Assembly (NCBI GenBank): GCA_037043455.1
Contig: JAWPHD010010244.1
Coordinates: 1 to 64,000 of the forward strand
Reading direction: 5' to 3'
Source: Cyrtodaria siliqua
Taxonomy: Eukaryota; Mollusca; Bivalvia; Adapedonta; Hiatellidae
Length of the DNA stretch: 64,000 nucleotides
A program made the position numbers and the translations under genes. The notes under the pieces were generated by a model. That model was not told the DNA's origin, searched no databases, and was given only the letters and a program-made list of their open reading frames with translations. This document shows positions 50,321 through 57,125 of this stretch, piece by piece (within the stretch, counting starts at the first letter, position 1; every line of letters begins with the position of its first letter).

Positions 50321-51365
50321 ACCACTCTTTGGCTGCCACATACAACAAACCGGAAACAAACACAAGCAGAGCCCATAGATTGTTACCAAGCCAATTAATA
50401 ACATTACCTGTTGCAGATAAAAGCCATGATACTATTGCACCAATAACTCCTGGAAGTGCTGCAGCAGCTTTACCAGCTAGGTTGGCAAGAAGTTTACCAA
50501 GATTAAGTAGTTGTTTTTTTATCCAGTCTTTTACACTTGATGGATCAGGTTTTGGAGTTGGAGTTGGAGTTGGAGCAGCACTTGATGTAGGAATAATGGT
50601 CTCAACTAATACCCCAATAATCATACCAAAGGCAGTCAAAATACTAACATTAGTAATACCTTGCTCCCTAAACAAGGTTTTGATTCTCTCACCCAATGTT
50701 GTGTCTTCTTTTAACACCTTATTTATAGTTTCTTTTATCCTGTTTATTTGACTGCGTAATGCTTCTTTGTTTTCACTCGCCGCTTCAAGTCGTGAACTTC
50801 TTTCATCTTCTAAGTTTTTTTTTCTATCACGTATGCGCTCTTGTTGAAACTCATCCTCCTGCCCGGGGGTGCTAACCTGTTCTAATTTTTGTTTTTCTTT
50901 TGCTATATCTTTATCAAGCTCAGTGAGCTTTGAGAGATTATTAGTAAGTTCTCCACGAAAGCTTTGCAATCTCTTATCTAAACCTCGTATCTCTCGCAGT
51001 GTTAGACCTTCTGTTTGTGTTTGAACAGCAGTTTTAGAATGAGTTTCATCTATTATATTACTCAAATTACTCTCAATTATATTTACCTCATCTACTGTAT
51101 TTTGTACATCTTCAGTTGTTGAAAAAGTTTGCAATGGTATATTTTCTCCTTCTTTTGTGAGGGTATTTTTTATTTTTGTCAAGGTTGCAAATTCTGCTCT
51201 ACCCCGAGCAATTCTTTCACGTGGAACTAATAAATCATAATTTTTTAAAGTATCTCTGATAAAATCAATACCATATTTGTCAATTAAAGTGTCCAGCTTA
51301 TAAAACTGCATTGGTTTTTCTGGATTATTTCCCTTATAATAGGTAAGTGGAACATCATCCGTCAC
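50301..51365 (-). CDS. Coiled-coil protein with hydrophobic C-terminus (up to 354 aa)
   Basis: The open frame begins just after a TAG; its first ATG is at 51311 (residue 19), and a GTG lies at 51365. Residues about 115-230 are charged and coiled-coil-like (KLTELDKDIAKEKQKLEQVS). Then come LFREQGITNVSILTAFGMII, a Thr-Pro linker (APTPTPTPKPDP) and a Gly/Ala/Leu-rich tail with amphipathic and membrane segments. This tail design recurs in metazoan Polintons and resembles membrane-active virion proteins; function is unproven. It follows the 95-aa frame with a few bases of overlap in another frame, so the two may be one gene split by a frameshift. Confidence 0.65.
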   Translation of the reverse strand: MTDDVPLTYYKGNNPEKPMQFYKLDTLIDKYGIDFIRDTLKNYDLLVPRERIARGRAEFATLTKIKNTLTKEGENIPLQTFSTTEDVQNTVDEVNIIESNLSNIIDETHSKTAVQTQTEGLTLREIRGLDKRLQSFRGELTNNLSKLTELDKDIAKEKQKLEQVSTPGQEDEFQQERIRDRKKNLEDERSSRLEAASENKEALRSQINRIKETINKVLKEDTTLGERIKTLFREQGITNVSILTAFGMIIGVLVETIIPTSSAAPTPTPTPKPDPSSVKDWIKKQLLNLGKLLANLAGKAAAALPGVIGAIVSWLLSATGNVINWLGNNLWALLVFVSGLLYVAAKEWFSKSHK

Positions 51366-51649
51366 ATTGTTCTACCGATTTTGTCCTCAACCACTCTAAA
51401 ATCATTTTTATAATCAATTTCGCTGATTTCAGCATTAACTTCAGTAAAAAATTGATCTACTAACAACTTTTTTTGTGTTAGTTGTTCTTCTGTTTTATCT
51501 TCTCCTTGAAGCTGATCAATATAGTTATTTTCATTTACAATTTGTCTCTGGAATTCTGGGTCAGGTTGTATAAAATCGTCTTCAAATGCTTTATCCAAGT
51601 CTTCTTCAGTCATATCAAACGCAGGATTTTCAAATCCTCCTTCAGCCAT
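51362..51649 (-). CDS. Small acidic protein (95 aa), upstream partner of the coiled-coil gene
   Basis: ATG at 51649 in the context AAACAATGGC. The product is acidic (MAEGGFENPAFDMTEEDLDK, then FEDDFIQPDPEFQRQI). It ends at a TGA at 51362-51364, just where the 354-aa frame opens in the minus-one frame. It could be an independent gene or the original N-terminus of the longer protein. It shares a 47-bp divergent promoter with the major capsid gene. Confidence 0.6.
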   Translation of the reverse strand: MAEGGFENPAFDMTEEDLDKAFEDDFIQPDPEFQRQIVNENNYIDQLQGEDKTEEQLTQKKLLVDQFFTEVNAEISEIDYKNDFRVVEDKIGRTM

Positions 51650-51696
51650 TGTTTATTTTATTTAATTTTAAAAAATATATTTAAAAAATAAAAACA
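51650..51696. promoter_or_regulatory. Shared divergent promoter, 95-aa / major capsid genes
   Basis: 47 bases of pure A/T except one G and one C. Contains TTTTAAAAAATATAT at 51666-51680, repeated almost exactly in front of other genes of the element. Confidence 0.65.
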
Positions 51697-52965
51697 ATGT
51701 CGGCTTACGGAAACAAACTCAGCCCTCATAGAAAACTAAGAGAACCTCATGGTGCCAAAGGCATCCGCACAAGTGTAGTAATAACTAATAATCCCTCAAC
51801 AATAGACCAAAACCAGCAACTGCTTGTGAGATTTCCAAATCTAAGTACTAATGATGTGATAGTTCCAAGTACTGCTCGTCTTGCCTTTGAAATAGAACTT
51901 AAAAGCAGAACAGACGCCAACGCTACTCTATTTCAAAATCTGGGTAGAACAATTGTGAAAAAAATGACAATAAGAATAAGTGGCAATGAAGTCATGTCAA
52001 TAGATGACAGTGATATATATCATTGCTACGTAGATTTATGGAAAAGCCCTACTGAACGACAAAACATAGCTTACCAAGGTATTGGTAAACCAAACATGTT
52101 AAAACATAGAGTTAGCGCGGGAGATGCTTCCTCAGACACTAAAGATGAAGCTATAGCAGCAGCTTATGGAAATAGATTTTGTATTCCACTGGACTTTGAA
52201 ATGTTAGAAAGTCATATGCCATTTTATCAAGCGGGGCTTGGTGATAGGTTAGAATATGAATTAACGTTTAACGATTATAACAAAGTTATCAAAAGCGCTG
52301 ATGCTGATGCATCTTATGTAATAAAAAATATCTGCTTGGAATTTGATACGGTTAGTGATGTTGAATTATCCAGACAAATAAGACAGCAAATCAATGGTAA
52401 GATGTCATTTATGTATGATCGTACCTTGCGACATAGAAAAATAATAGCAAACAAATCTGATACTCTTTGGAACATCAACATTAATGTACCAGCACGGAGC
52501 ATGAAAGGTATTTTAATGCTGTTTGAAGACCCAGAAAGAACAGACACAGAAACCTATTACAACCCAAAGATTGAAAAGGTTGAAATGACAATAGAGGGAG
52601 TACCAAATCAGTTGTATAGTCAGGGCATGAAGGCATATCAACATTGGGATGAAATCAACAAATATTTTGCTTTAACATCAAAAAGAAACAAAGAGACAGA
52701 AATAGTAGCAAGAGACTTAAACTTTACCAGTGTTTCTCTTGAGACTTTTTTGACAAAATCATATGCTTTGTGGCTTGACCTTAGAACATGTAATGACAAT
52801 TTATTACACGGCAGTGGAAGAAGAATAGAAAACGGCAGTGAAGGCATAACGATATTAATAAATAAAAAAGCAGATGCAGATCAAACTTTAAATATTTACA
52901 TATATATAATACAAGATGCGCAAATCAATTTCGAAGATGGAAGATTCAAAGAAGCAGGATACTAG
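51697..52965 (+). CDS. Major capsid protein, double jelly-roll (422 aa)
   Basis: Shows the Polinton/adintovirus capsid signature throughout: LVRFPNLSTNDVIVPSTARL, DSDIYHCYVDLW, MSFMYDRTLRHRKII, NKSDTLWNININVPARSMKG, ILMLFEDPERTDTE, and near the end YALWLDLRTCNDNLLHGSGR followed by RRIENGSEGI. It would build the hexagonal capsomers of an icosahedral virion. The ATG at 51697 has an AACAATGTC context. The frame is intact from start to stop. Its 3' end overlaps the packaging ATPase gene by some 30-50 bases, so the two are probably co-transcribed. Confidence 0.9.
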   Translation: MSAYGNKLSPHRKLREPHGAKGIRTSVVITNNPSTIDQNQQLLVRFPNLSTNDVIVPSTARLAFEIELKSRTDANATLFQNLGRTIVKKMTIRISGNEVMSIDDSDIYHCYVDLWKSPTERQNIAYQGIGKPNMLKHRVSAGDASSDTKDEAIAAAYGNRFCIPLDFEMLESHMPFYQAGLGDRLEYELTFNDYNKVIKSADADASYVIKNICLEFDTVSDVELSRQIRQQINGKMSFMYDRTLRHRKIIANKSDTLWNININVPARSMKGILMLFEDPERTDTETYYNPKIEKVEMTIEGVPNQLYSQGMKAYQHWDEINKYFALTSKRNKETEIVARDLNFTSVSLETFLTKSYALWLDLRTCNDNLLHGSGRRIENGSEGITILINKKADADQTLNIYIYIIQDAQINFEDGRFKEAGY

Positions 52966-53599
52966 TTTGCAAGAAAAATATCCTAAATATTCACACAGTG
53001 CCATTATTTGTGGTCAGACAGGCTGTGGTAAAACAGAGTTTGTTCTTGACATACTTGAAAAAGAGTATGTTGAAGTTTTTGAACATATACTTATATTGTG
53101 TCCAACCATAGAGTGGAACGAGGCTTATAAAAATAGATCCTGGATAGGTGATGTGAAAAACCCAAAAGATAAAAAAATAATAATTGTCAATCCCGTGAGC
53201 AACGGTAAAGAAATGTTACAGGAACTGTTGCGTTTCTTTTTCAAACAATATGCTGGCCAGCCCACATTATACATTATTGACGATTGCTCAGCCACAAAAG
53301 AATTAACAAAGAAAAAAGATATGTTGTCAGAGTTGGCATTCTCTGGTCGCCACGCCAAACAATCAGTGTGGGTCATTTCACAGAGATATAATTCTGTATT
53401 GAAAGATTTGAGAGAGCAAGCAAAATGGTTGTGTATGTTTTACACCAAAGACAGAGATATTTTTGAAAATTGTTTGAGAGAAAATGATGTTATTTCGACG
53501 TTGGAGGAGAGAACCAGAATAAGAAAAGCTTTAGCTAAGACTAAATATTCGAAGTTAATTTTGAGGACTGACCAACCAACTGGTTATTGGGTTGAATAA
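52937..53599 (+). CDS. A32-like genome-packaging ATPase
   Basis: An FtsK/HerA-superfamily packaging ATPase. The Walker A motif GQTGCGKT lies near the N-terminus and the Walker B motif LYIIDDC about 85 residues later, followed by SGRHAKQSVWVISQRY, typical of the Polinton and A32 group. I prefer the ATG at 52937 (context GAAGATGGA), giving 220 residues; an in-frame ATG at 52916 would add seven. It pumps DNA into the preformed capsid in related viruses. It overlaps the capsid gene upstream and, tail to tail by 59 bp, the 124-aa gene. The frame is intact. Confidence 0.92.
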   Translation: MEDSKKQDTSLQEKYPKYSHSAIICGQTGCGKTEFVLDILEKEYVEVFEHILILCPTIEWNEAYKNRSWIGDVKNPKDKKIIIVNPVSNGKEMLQELLRFFFKQYAGQPTLYIIDDCSATKELTKKKDMLSELAFSGRHAKQSVWVISQRYNSVLKDLREQAKWLCMFYTKDRDIFENCLRENDVISTLEERTRIRKALAKTKYSKLILRTDQPTGYWVE

Positions 53600-53915
53600 T
53601 TTTTTTAAAAATACAATATAGAGTTTCCAATATAACCCATACACTCAATGCACTAACCAATATCGGTACAAAATCACTACTCATGTTTTGTGGGTCTTGT
53701 AAAATATACTCTCTCGGCTCACATATAAAATATTGTACGTCATCCTTTGTCACAGAAATTACAGGCGTTTCCTGTGCACCTTTTTCGTACGTTTGTAAAA
53801 ACTTACTTTCTGAAACACATATACAACATTTTACGTCATCTCTTGTCATAACATCCAGTGCTATTTTATTTTTGTTATAATCACTATTCTCACCGTCTGT
53901 TATTTTCAAATCCAT
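53541..53915 (-). CDS. Unrecognised membrane protein with an internal repeat (124 aa)
   Basis: ATG at 53915 after a run of A. Residues 22-41 (MTRDDVKCCICVSESKFLQ) and 54-73 (VTKDDVQYFICEPREYILQ) are a clear internal duplication with a shared Cys. A membrane span follows at about 82-103 (FVPILVSALSVWVILETLYC), then a short basic end. I do not recognise a family. Its position in the structural block suggests a virion membrane or host-interaction role, but that is speculation. Confidence 0.6.
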   Translation of the reverse strand: MDLKITDGENSDYNKNKIALDVMTRDDVKCCICVSESKFLQTYEKGAQETPVISVTKDDVQYFICEPREYILQDPQNMSSDFVPILVSALSVWVILETLYCIFKKIIQPNNQLVGQSSKLTSNI

Positions 53916-54236
53916 TTTTTCTTATATAATATTTTTTTTATTATTACAAAATATATTTTTTTACAACTGTTGCTAATAGTAATACTAACAGCAAAGTAGC
54001 AATGTTAATAGCAATACTGACCATGAATATAGTATTGCTAATAGCATTGCTCATAGCAAAGTAGCAATGTTAATAGCAATGCTTGCAGCAAATTAATAAT
54101 GTTAATAGAAAAAATAGCAATATTAATAACAATGCTATTAACAATACTAACAATTACTAGTTGCATGAATATCGCAGCTAGTTGTTTTGTATTTTATATT
54201 TATTTCAAGATAAAAAATAAGATTAATAATATAAAA
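53916..54236. promoter_or_regulatory. Long divergent spacer with AATGTTAATAGCAATAC repeats
   Basis: Between two diverging genes lie 321 bp. They contain an A/T motif (CAAAATATATTTTTTTAC near 53946) and, from about 53965 to 54135, imperfect repeats of AGCAATGTTAATAGCAATAC. The repeats open a hydrophobic frame in front of the next gene. Confidence 0.55.
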
Positions 54237-54722
54237 ATGAATGCGGAAGAACTATTACAAAATATATCGGAACAGACGGAACCAGATGAATCAAAGCAAC
54301 AAGAAACAAAAAAAGAAAGATTATCAGCCATAGTAGCTGGCGGTGGTAGTCGTCAATATTTGGGTAAGGACATACAACTCACAAACATAGATGGCATGCC
54401 ACCAGATGAAATTAACAAACTTTATTGCAGATATGAAGCACGGCTTGGGGCAAGCATGACTAAAACTTTAGGCAATTCTTTTATTAACTTGTATGTAATG
54501 GGAGTATCAAAATATTTTAATGTAACCAATCCACCAAAGCTGATAGAAGATTTGGAGGAAGACCCATTTATTAATCATGCTTTGACAAGCGCTTGTTGTG
54601 AGTTGTATTATAGGTATGGGATGTGCTTAGCACCATTTACAGCAATACTGACAACTGTTAGACATATCGATTTTAATAAAAATAAAAATATAGATAATAT
54701 AAATGGAGAACCAAGAGAGTGA
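54237..54722 (+). CDS. Conserved Polinton small protein (161 aa)
   Basis: I place the start at the ATG at 54237 (context AAAAATGAAT). An in-frame ATG at 54099 would add 46 hydrophobic residues that derive from the AATGTTAATAGC repeats and look accidental. The core reads KLYCRYEARLGASMTKTLGN and DPFINHALTSACCELYYRYG, followed by LAPFTAILTTVRH. I recall this family from animal Polintons, but its function is unknown. It overlaps the next gene by 20 bp, suggesting co-transcription of the following small genes. Confidence 0.65.
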   Translation: MNAEELLQNISEQTEPDESKQQETKKERLSAIVAGGGSRQYLGKDIQLTNIDGMPPDEINKLYCRYEARLGASMTKTLGNSFINLYVMGVSKYFNVTNPPKLIEDLEEDPFINHALTSACCELYYRYGMCLAPFTAILTTVRHIDFNKNKNIDNINGEPRE

Positions 54723-55074
54723 AGTTATACCTGTTGTTACACAACCTGTTGAACAACAAAAAGTAAAAAATCCAAAAAGAATAGAAGCTGGAAAAAAAGG
54801 AGCAGCGGCAAAAAAGGCAAAGCGTTTGCTTCAAGATGTTACAAATCAAAATGCTGCAAAGCAAGATGCTGCAAATCAAATAACAAAAATAACAATAGGT
54901 GAAGAAGAACCAGAAAAAATCAAAATAAATGTATACAAAAATTATATTTCACCGTGTCTGGTTTTATTAGGCATTGTTGGGTTGGGTTTGTATATTTATA
55001 ACAAAAAATCTGCTACGCAACCTGTAGCTGTGCAACCTGTTCATGTTGCACCAAAAGACCCGTTTGATTTTTAA
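54703..55074 (+). CDS. Basic Lys/Ala-rich membrane protein (123 aa)
   Basis: Starts within the end of the previous gene. Residues 22-42 (NPKRIEAGKKGAAAKKAKRL) are strongly basic and could bind DNA; a single membrane span lies at about 82-100 (ISPCLVLLGIVGLGLYIYN). The combination recurs in Polinton gene sets. A core or membrane-tether protein of the particle is an inference. Confidence 0.65.
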   Translation: MENQESEVIPVVTQPVEQQKVKNPKRIEAGKKGAAAKKAKRLLQDVTNQNAAKQDAANQITKITIGEEEPEKIKINVYKNYISPCLVLLGIVGLGLYIYNKKSATQPVAVQPVHVAPKDPFDF

Positions 55075-55108
55075 TAATTTATTTTAAAAAAATAATCATA
55101 TAAAAAAA

Positions 55109-55345
55109 ATGGCAGCAAGTATTTACGGAAAACAAATTGTAAATATGATGTATCATGCTGGAGTGGAAACACTTTTAACTATTGGATATTCTGAGATTGG
55201 CAGAAAACTACTAAAAAGACCAGCCCCTAAAGTGGATTTTAATATGGTAGATGTTGGGATGCTGTCTGTGGATATAATGTTAGCAATGGCTACAAAAGAT
55301 ATGCTGATTAAGCAAGGTATTATTCCTGCGGATATTATGAAATAA
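55109..55345 (+). CDS. Conserved Polinton small protein (78 aa)
   Basis: MAASIYGKQIVNMMYHAGVE, then TIGYSEIGRKLLKRPAP and a C-terminal KDMLIKQGIIPADI. I recall very similar short proteins next to this gene block in other animal Polintons. It is mostly helical and mildly hydrophobic. Function unknown. It has its own A/T promoter motif at 55082-55105. Confidence 0.65.
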   Translation: MAASIYGKQIVNMMYHAGVETLLTIGYSEIGRKLLKRPAPKVDFNMVDVGMLSVDIMLAMATKDMLIKQGIIPADIMK

Positions 55346-55372
55346 TTTTAAAAAATATATATATAAAAAAAA
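55346..55372 (+). promoter_or_regulatory. A/T promoter motif before the 139-aa gene
   Basis: TTTTAAAAAATATAT at 55346-55360 repeats the exact 15-mer found upstream of the major capsid gene at 51666-51680, at a similar distance from the ATG. Confidence 0.6.
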
Positions 55373-55792
55373 ATGGCAAGTGCAGTAGCAATGATGATCG
55401 GTGGCGCATTAACAAATGCATTAGCGTTTAGCGGTTCAAATTATTTCTTTTCAAAAATGGGAAGTCATTCAGATGAGGAAAGACAAAGGCATGACAAAGC
55501 AGTGGAACAATTAAACGCAGCACAAGTGGAGTGGAATAAAAAAAGAACAGAGAGATTAGATTTTATTAATAAACAACTACAAAAAGAACATCATGCAGAG
55601 CAGACTTTTGAGGATGTGGATCAGGCTATGAAACAGTATTATTACACAACTGGTAAACATTTGCTTTTGGAACCGGAGCCCAAGTTGAGTGATTTTTATA
55701 CACCATCTCCGGATCAACAGAATAGAGAAATTACGTTTATTGTGGTGGGCATGGCTGCAACTGGATTTGTGGCGTACAAATTGATTTCATAA
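55373..55792 (+). CDS. Conserved Polinton membrane protein (139 aa)
   Basis: A hydrophobic N-terminus (AVAMMIGGALTNALAFSGSN), a charged helical middle (HDKAVEQLNAAQVEWNKKRT then ERLDFINKQLQKEHHAEQTF), the phrase EPKLSDFYTPSPDQQNREI, and a C-terminal span (FIVVGMAATGFVAYKL). The whole layout is familiar from Polinton/adintovirus gene sets. It probably sits in or near a membrane of the particle. Function is unproven. Confidence 0.7.
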   Translation: MASAVAMMIGGALTNALAFSGSNYFFSKMGSHSDEERQRHDKAVEQLNAAQVEWNKKRTERLDFINKQLQKEHHAEQTFEDVDQAMKQYYYTTGKHLLLEPEPKLSDFYTPSPDQQNREITFIVVGMAATGFVAYKLIS

Positions 55793-55854
55793 AAAAAAAA
55801 ATAGTTTAAAACTATAATTACTTTAGACTTTTTTGGATTTTGAAATGACTAAGT

Positions 55855-56166
55855 TTACTTTGAAAAGACTAAGTCATATGCATGATACCTATTTTTGTTG
55901 TTGTTCTTACATGGTTTCAATCCAAGTGGTCGCATATAATATGGTGGTTTAGCACTCTTCTCTAATTTATCTTTGAGATGACCAGGCGCCCATACTTCAC
56001 CATTGTCTAATAATGTCAATACCATGGATGGACCATATTCAGTTTCTACTTTTTTCGTATCTGTAATAGTGTATATTTTATTTATTTCCAAGTCTGTCCA
56101 TTTCTTTGTGCTATTTTGATATTGCTCTTCAAGCAGTTCATCAAATTGTGCATTTGTGATATCCAT
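55855..56166 (-). CDS. Small OB-fold-like protein (103 aa)
   Basis: The pattern KWTDLEINKIYTITDTKKVE, TEYGPSMVLTLLDNGEVWAP and PYYMRPLGLKPC looks like a short OB-fold, as in proteins I recall beside Polinton integrases. A single-strand DNA-binding or replication-accessory role is an inference. It is paired head to head with the integrase across 44 bases. Confidence 0.6.
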   Translation of the reverse strand: MDITNAQFDELLEEQYQNSTKKWTDLEINKIYTITDTKKVETEYGPSMVLTLLDNGEVWAPGHLKDKLEKSAKPPYYMRPLGLKPCKNNNKNRYHAYDLVFSK

Positions 56167-56210
56167 TTTTTCTTTATAGTTATATAAAGTTTATTCTTTA
56201 GTAGAAAAAA
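56167..56210. promoter_or_regulatory. Shared divergent promoter, OB-like / integrase genes
   Basis: 44 A/T-rich bases (AGTTATATAAAGTTTATTCT) between two diverging ATGs; TATATAAAG is a TATA-box-like element on the plus strand. Confidence 0.55.
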
Positions 56211-57125
56211 ATGGAAAAGATTTATTACAGCCCAAAAGGATTTTGGAGAGGTTACACAGCAGTTAAAAAATTAGCAAAAGAGGCTGGTGTTAGTGAAAAA
56301 AAGGCATTAGAATTTTTAAAGAAACAAGCTGTGTGGCAGATTTATTTACCTGCGCCGAAGAAAATAGTTAGACCCAGGTTTGATGTTTCTACTAAGAATG
56401 GAGTGCATCAAGCTGATTTGTTATTTTTACCGCATGATACTTTTGGGATTTGTCGTGGACGCAAGACATATAAATATGCGTTGACTGTTGTTGATATTGC
56501 AAGTAGATATAAAGAAGCGAAGCCACTGACTTCCAAGGATAGTAAAGAAGTTGCCAAAGCATTTGAAAATATATATAGTCGGCATCTAAAATATCCAAAA
56601 TTATTACAAGTGGATCCAGGCAGAGAATTTATGGGTGCAGTATCACAGTTGATGGTAAAACATAAAGTAAATATCAGACGGGGCAGAACAGAAATACACA
56701 GAGACCAAGCTTTAGTGGAAAGATTTAACAGAACATTAGCTGAAAGATTGTTTGGCTATCAGTATGCTAAGGAAATAGATTCCCAAAAACGTAATAGAGA
56801 ATGGGTAAAGAGATTACCAGAAGTTGTTAAAGCCATAAATTCGGAGACAAAAAAGCCCTCTCCTGTTGAAACAAAAATATTAAAAGATGATCCTATCTGT
56901 ATGAATGCAAGTGTGAGATATTTATATCAACCCGGGGAACAAGAAGGTGGAAGACGCAGAGCAACTGATCCAATGTGGAGTGTAGATATTCACAAGATTA
57001 AAAGTTATATGGTGACGCAAGGTATAAGAGTTTATTATTTGAAAGCACCAGCGCCACAAAGAGGATTTGTCAAAGAAGAATTACTTATTGTTCCTGCTGA
57101 TACCCAAATTCATAAGTTTTTATAG
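56211..57125 (+). CDS. Retroviral-type DDE integrase of the Polinton (304 aa)
   Basis: The catalytic core has D69 (HQADLLFLP), D135 (LLQVDPGREF) and E170 (LVERFNRTLAERL), a D,D35E spacing. The C-terminal part (SVRYLYQPGEQEGGRRRATD, later RGFVKEELLIVP) matches the chromo-like domain usual in Polinton integrases. The HHCC zinc finger of retroviral enzymes is replaced by a helical N-terminus. It would insert the element's DNA into the host genome. The frame is fully intact, unlike the polymerase. Its stop overlaps the convergent polymerase gene by 16 bp. Confidence 0.95.
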   Translation: MEKIYYSPKGFWRGYTAVKKLAKEAGVSEKKALEFLKKQAVWQIYLPAPKKIVRPRFDVSTKNGVHQADLLFLPHDTFGICRGRKTYKYALTVVDIASRYKEAKPLTSKDSKEVAKAFENIYSRHLKYPKLLQVDPGREFMGAVSQLMVKHKVNIRRGRTEIHRDQALVERFNRTLAERLFGYQYAKEIDSQKRNREWVKRLPEVVKAINSETKKPSPVETKILKDDPICMNASVRYLYQPGEQEGGRRRATDPMWSVDIHKIKSYMVTQGIRVYYLKAPAPQRGFVKEELLIVPADTQIHKFL

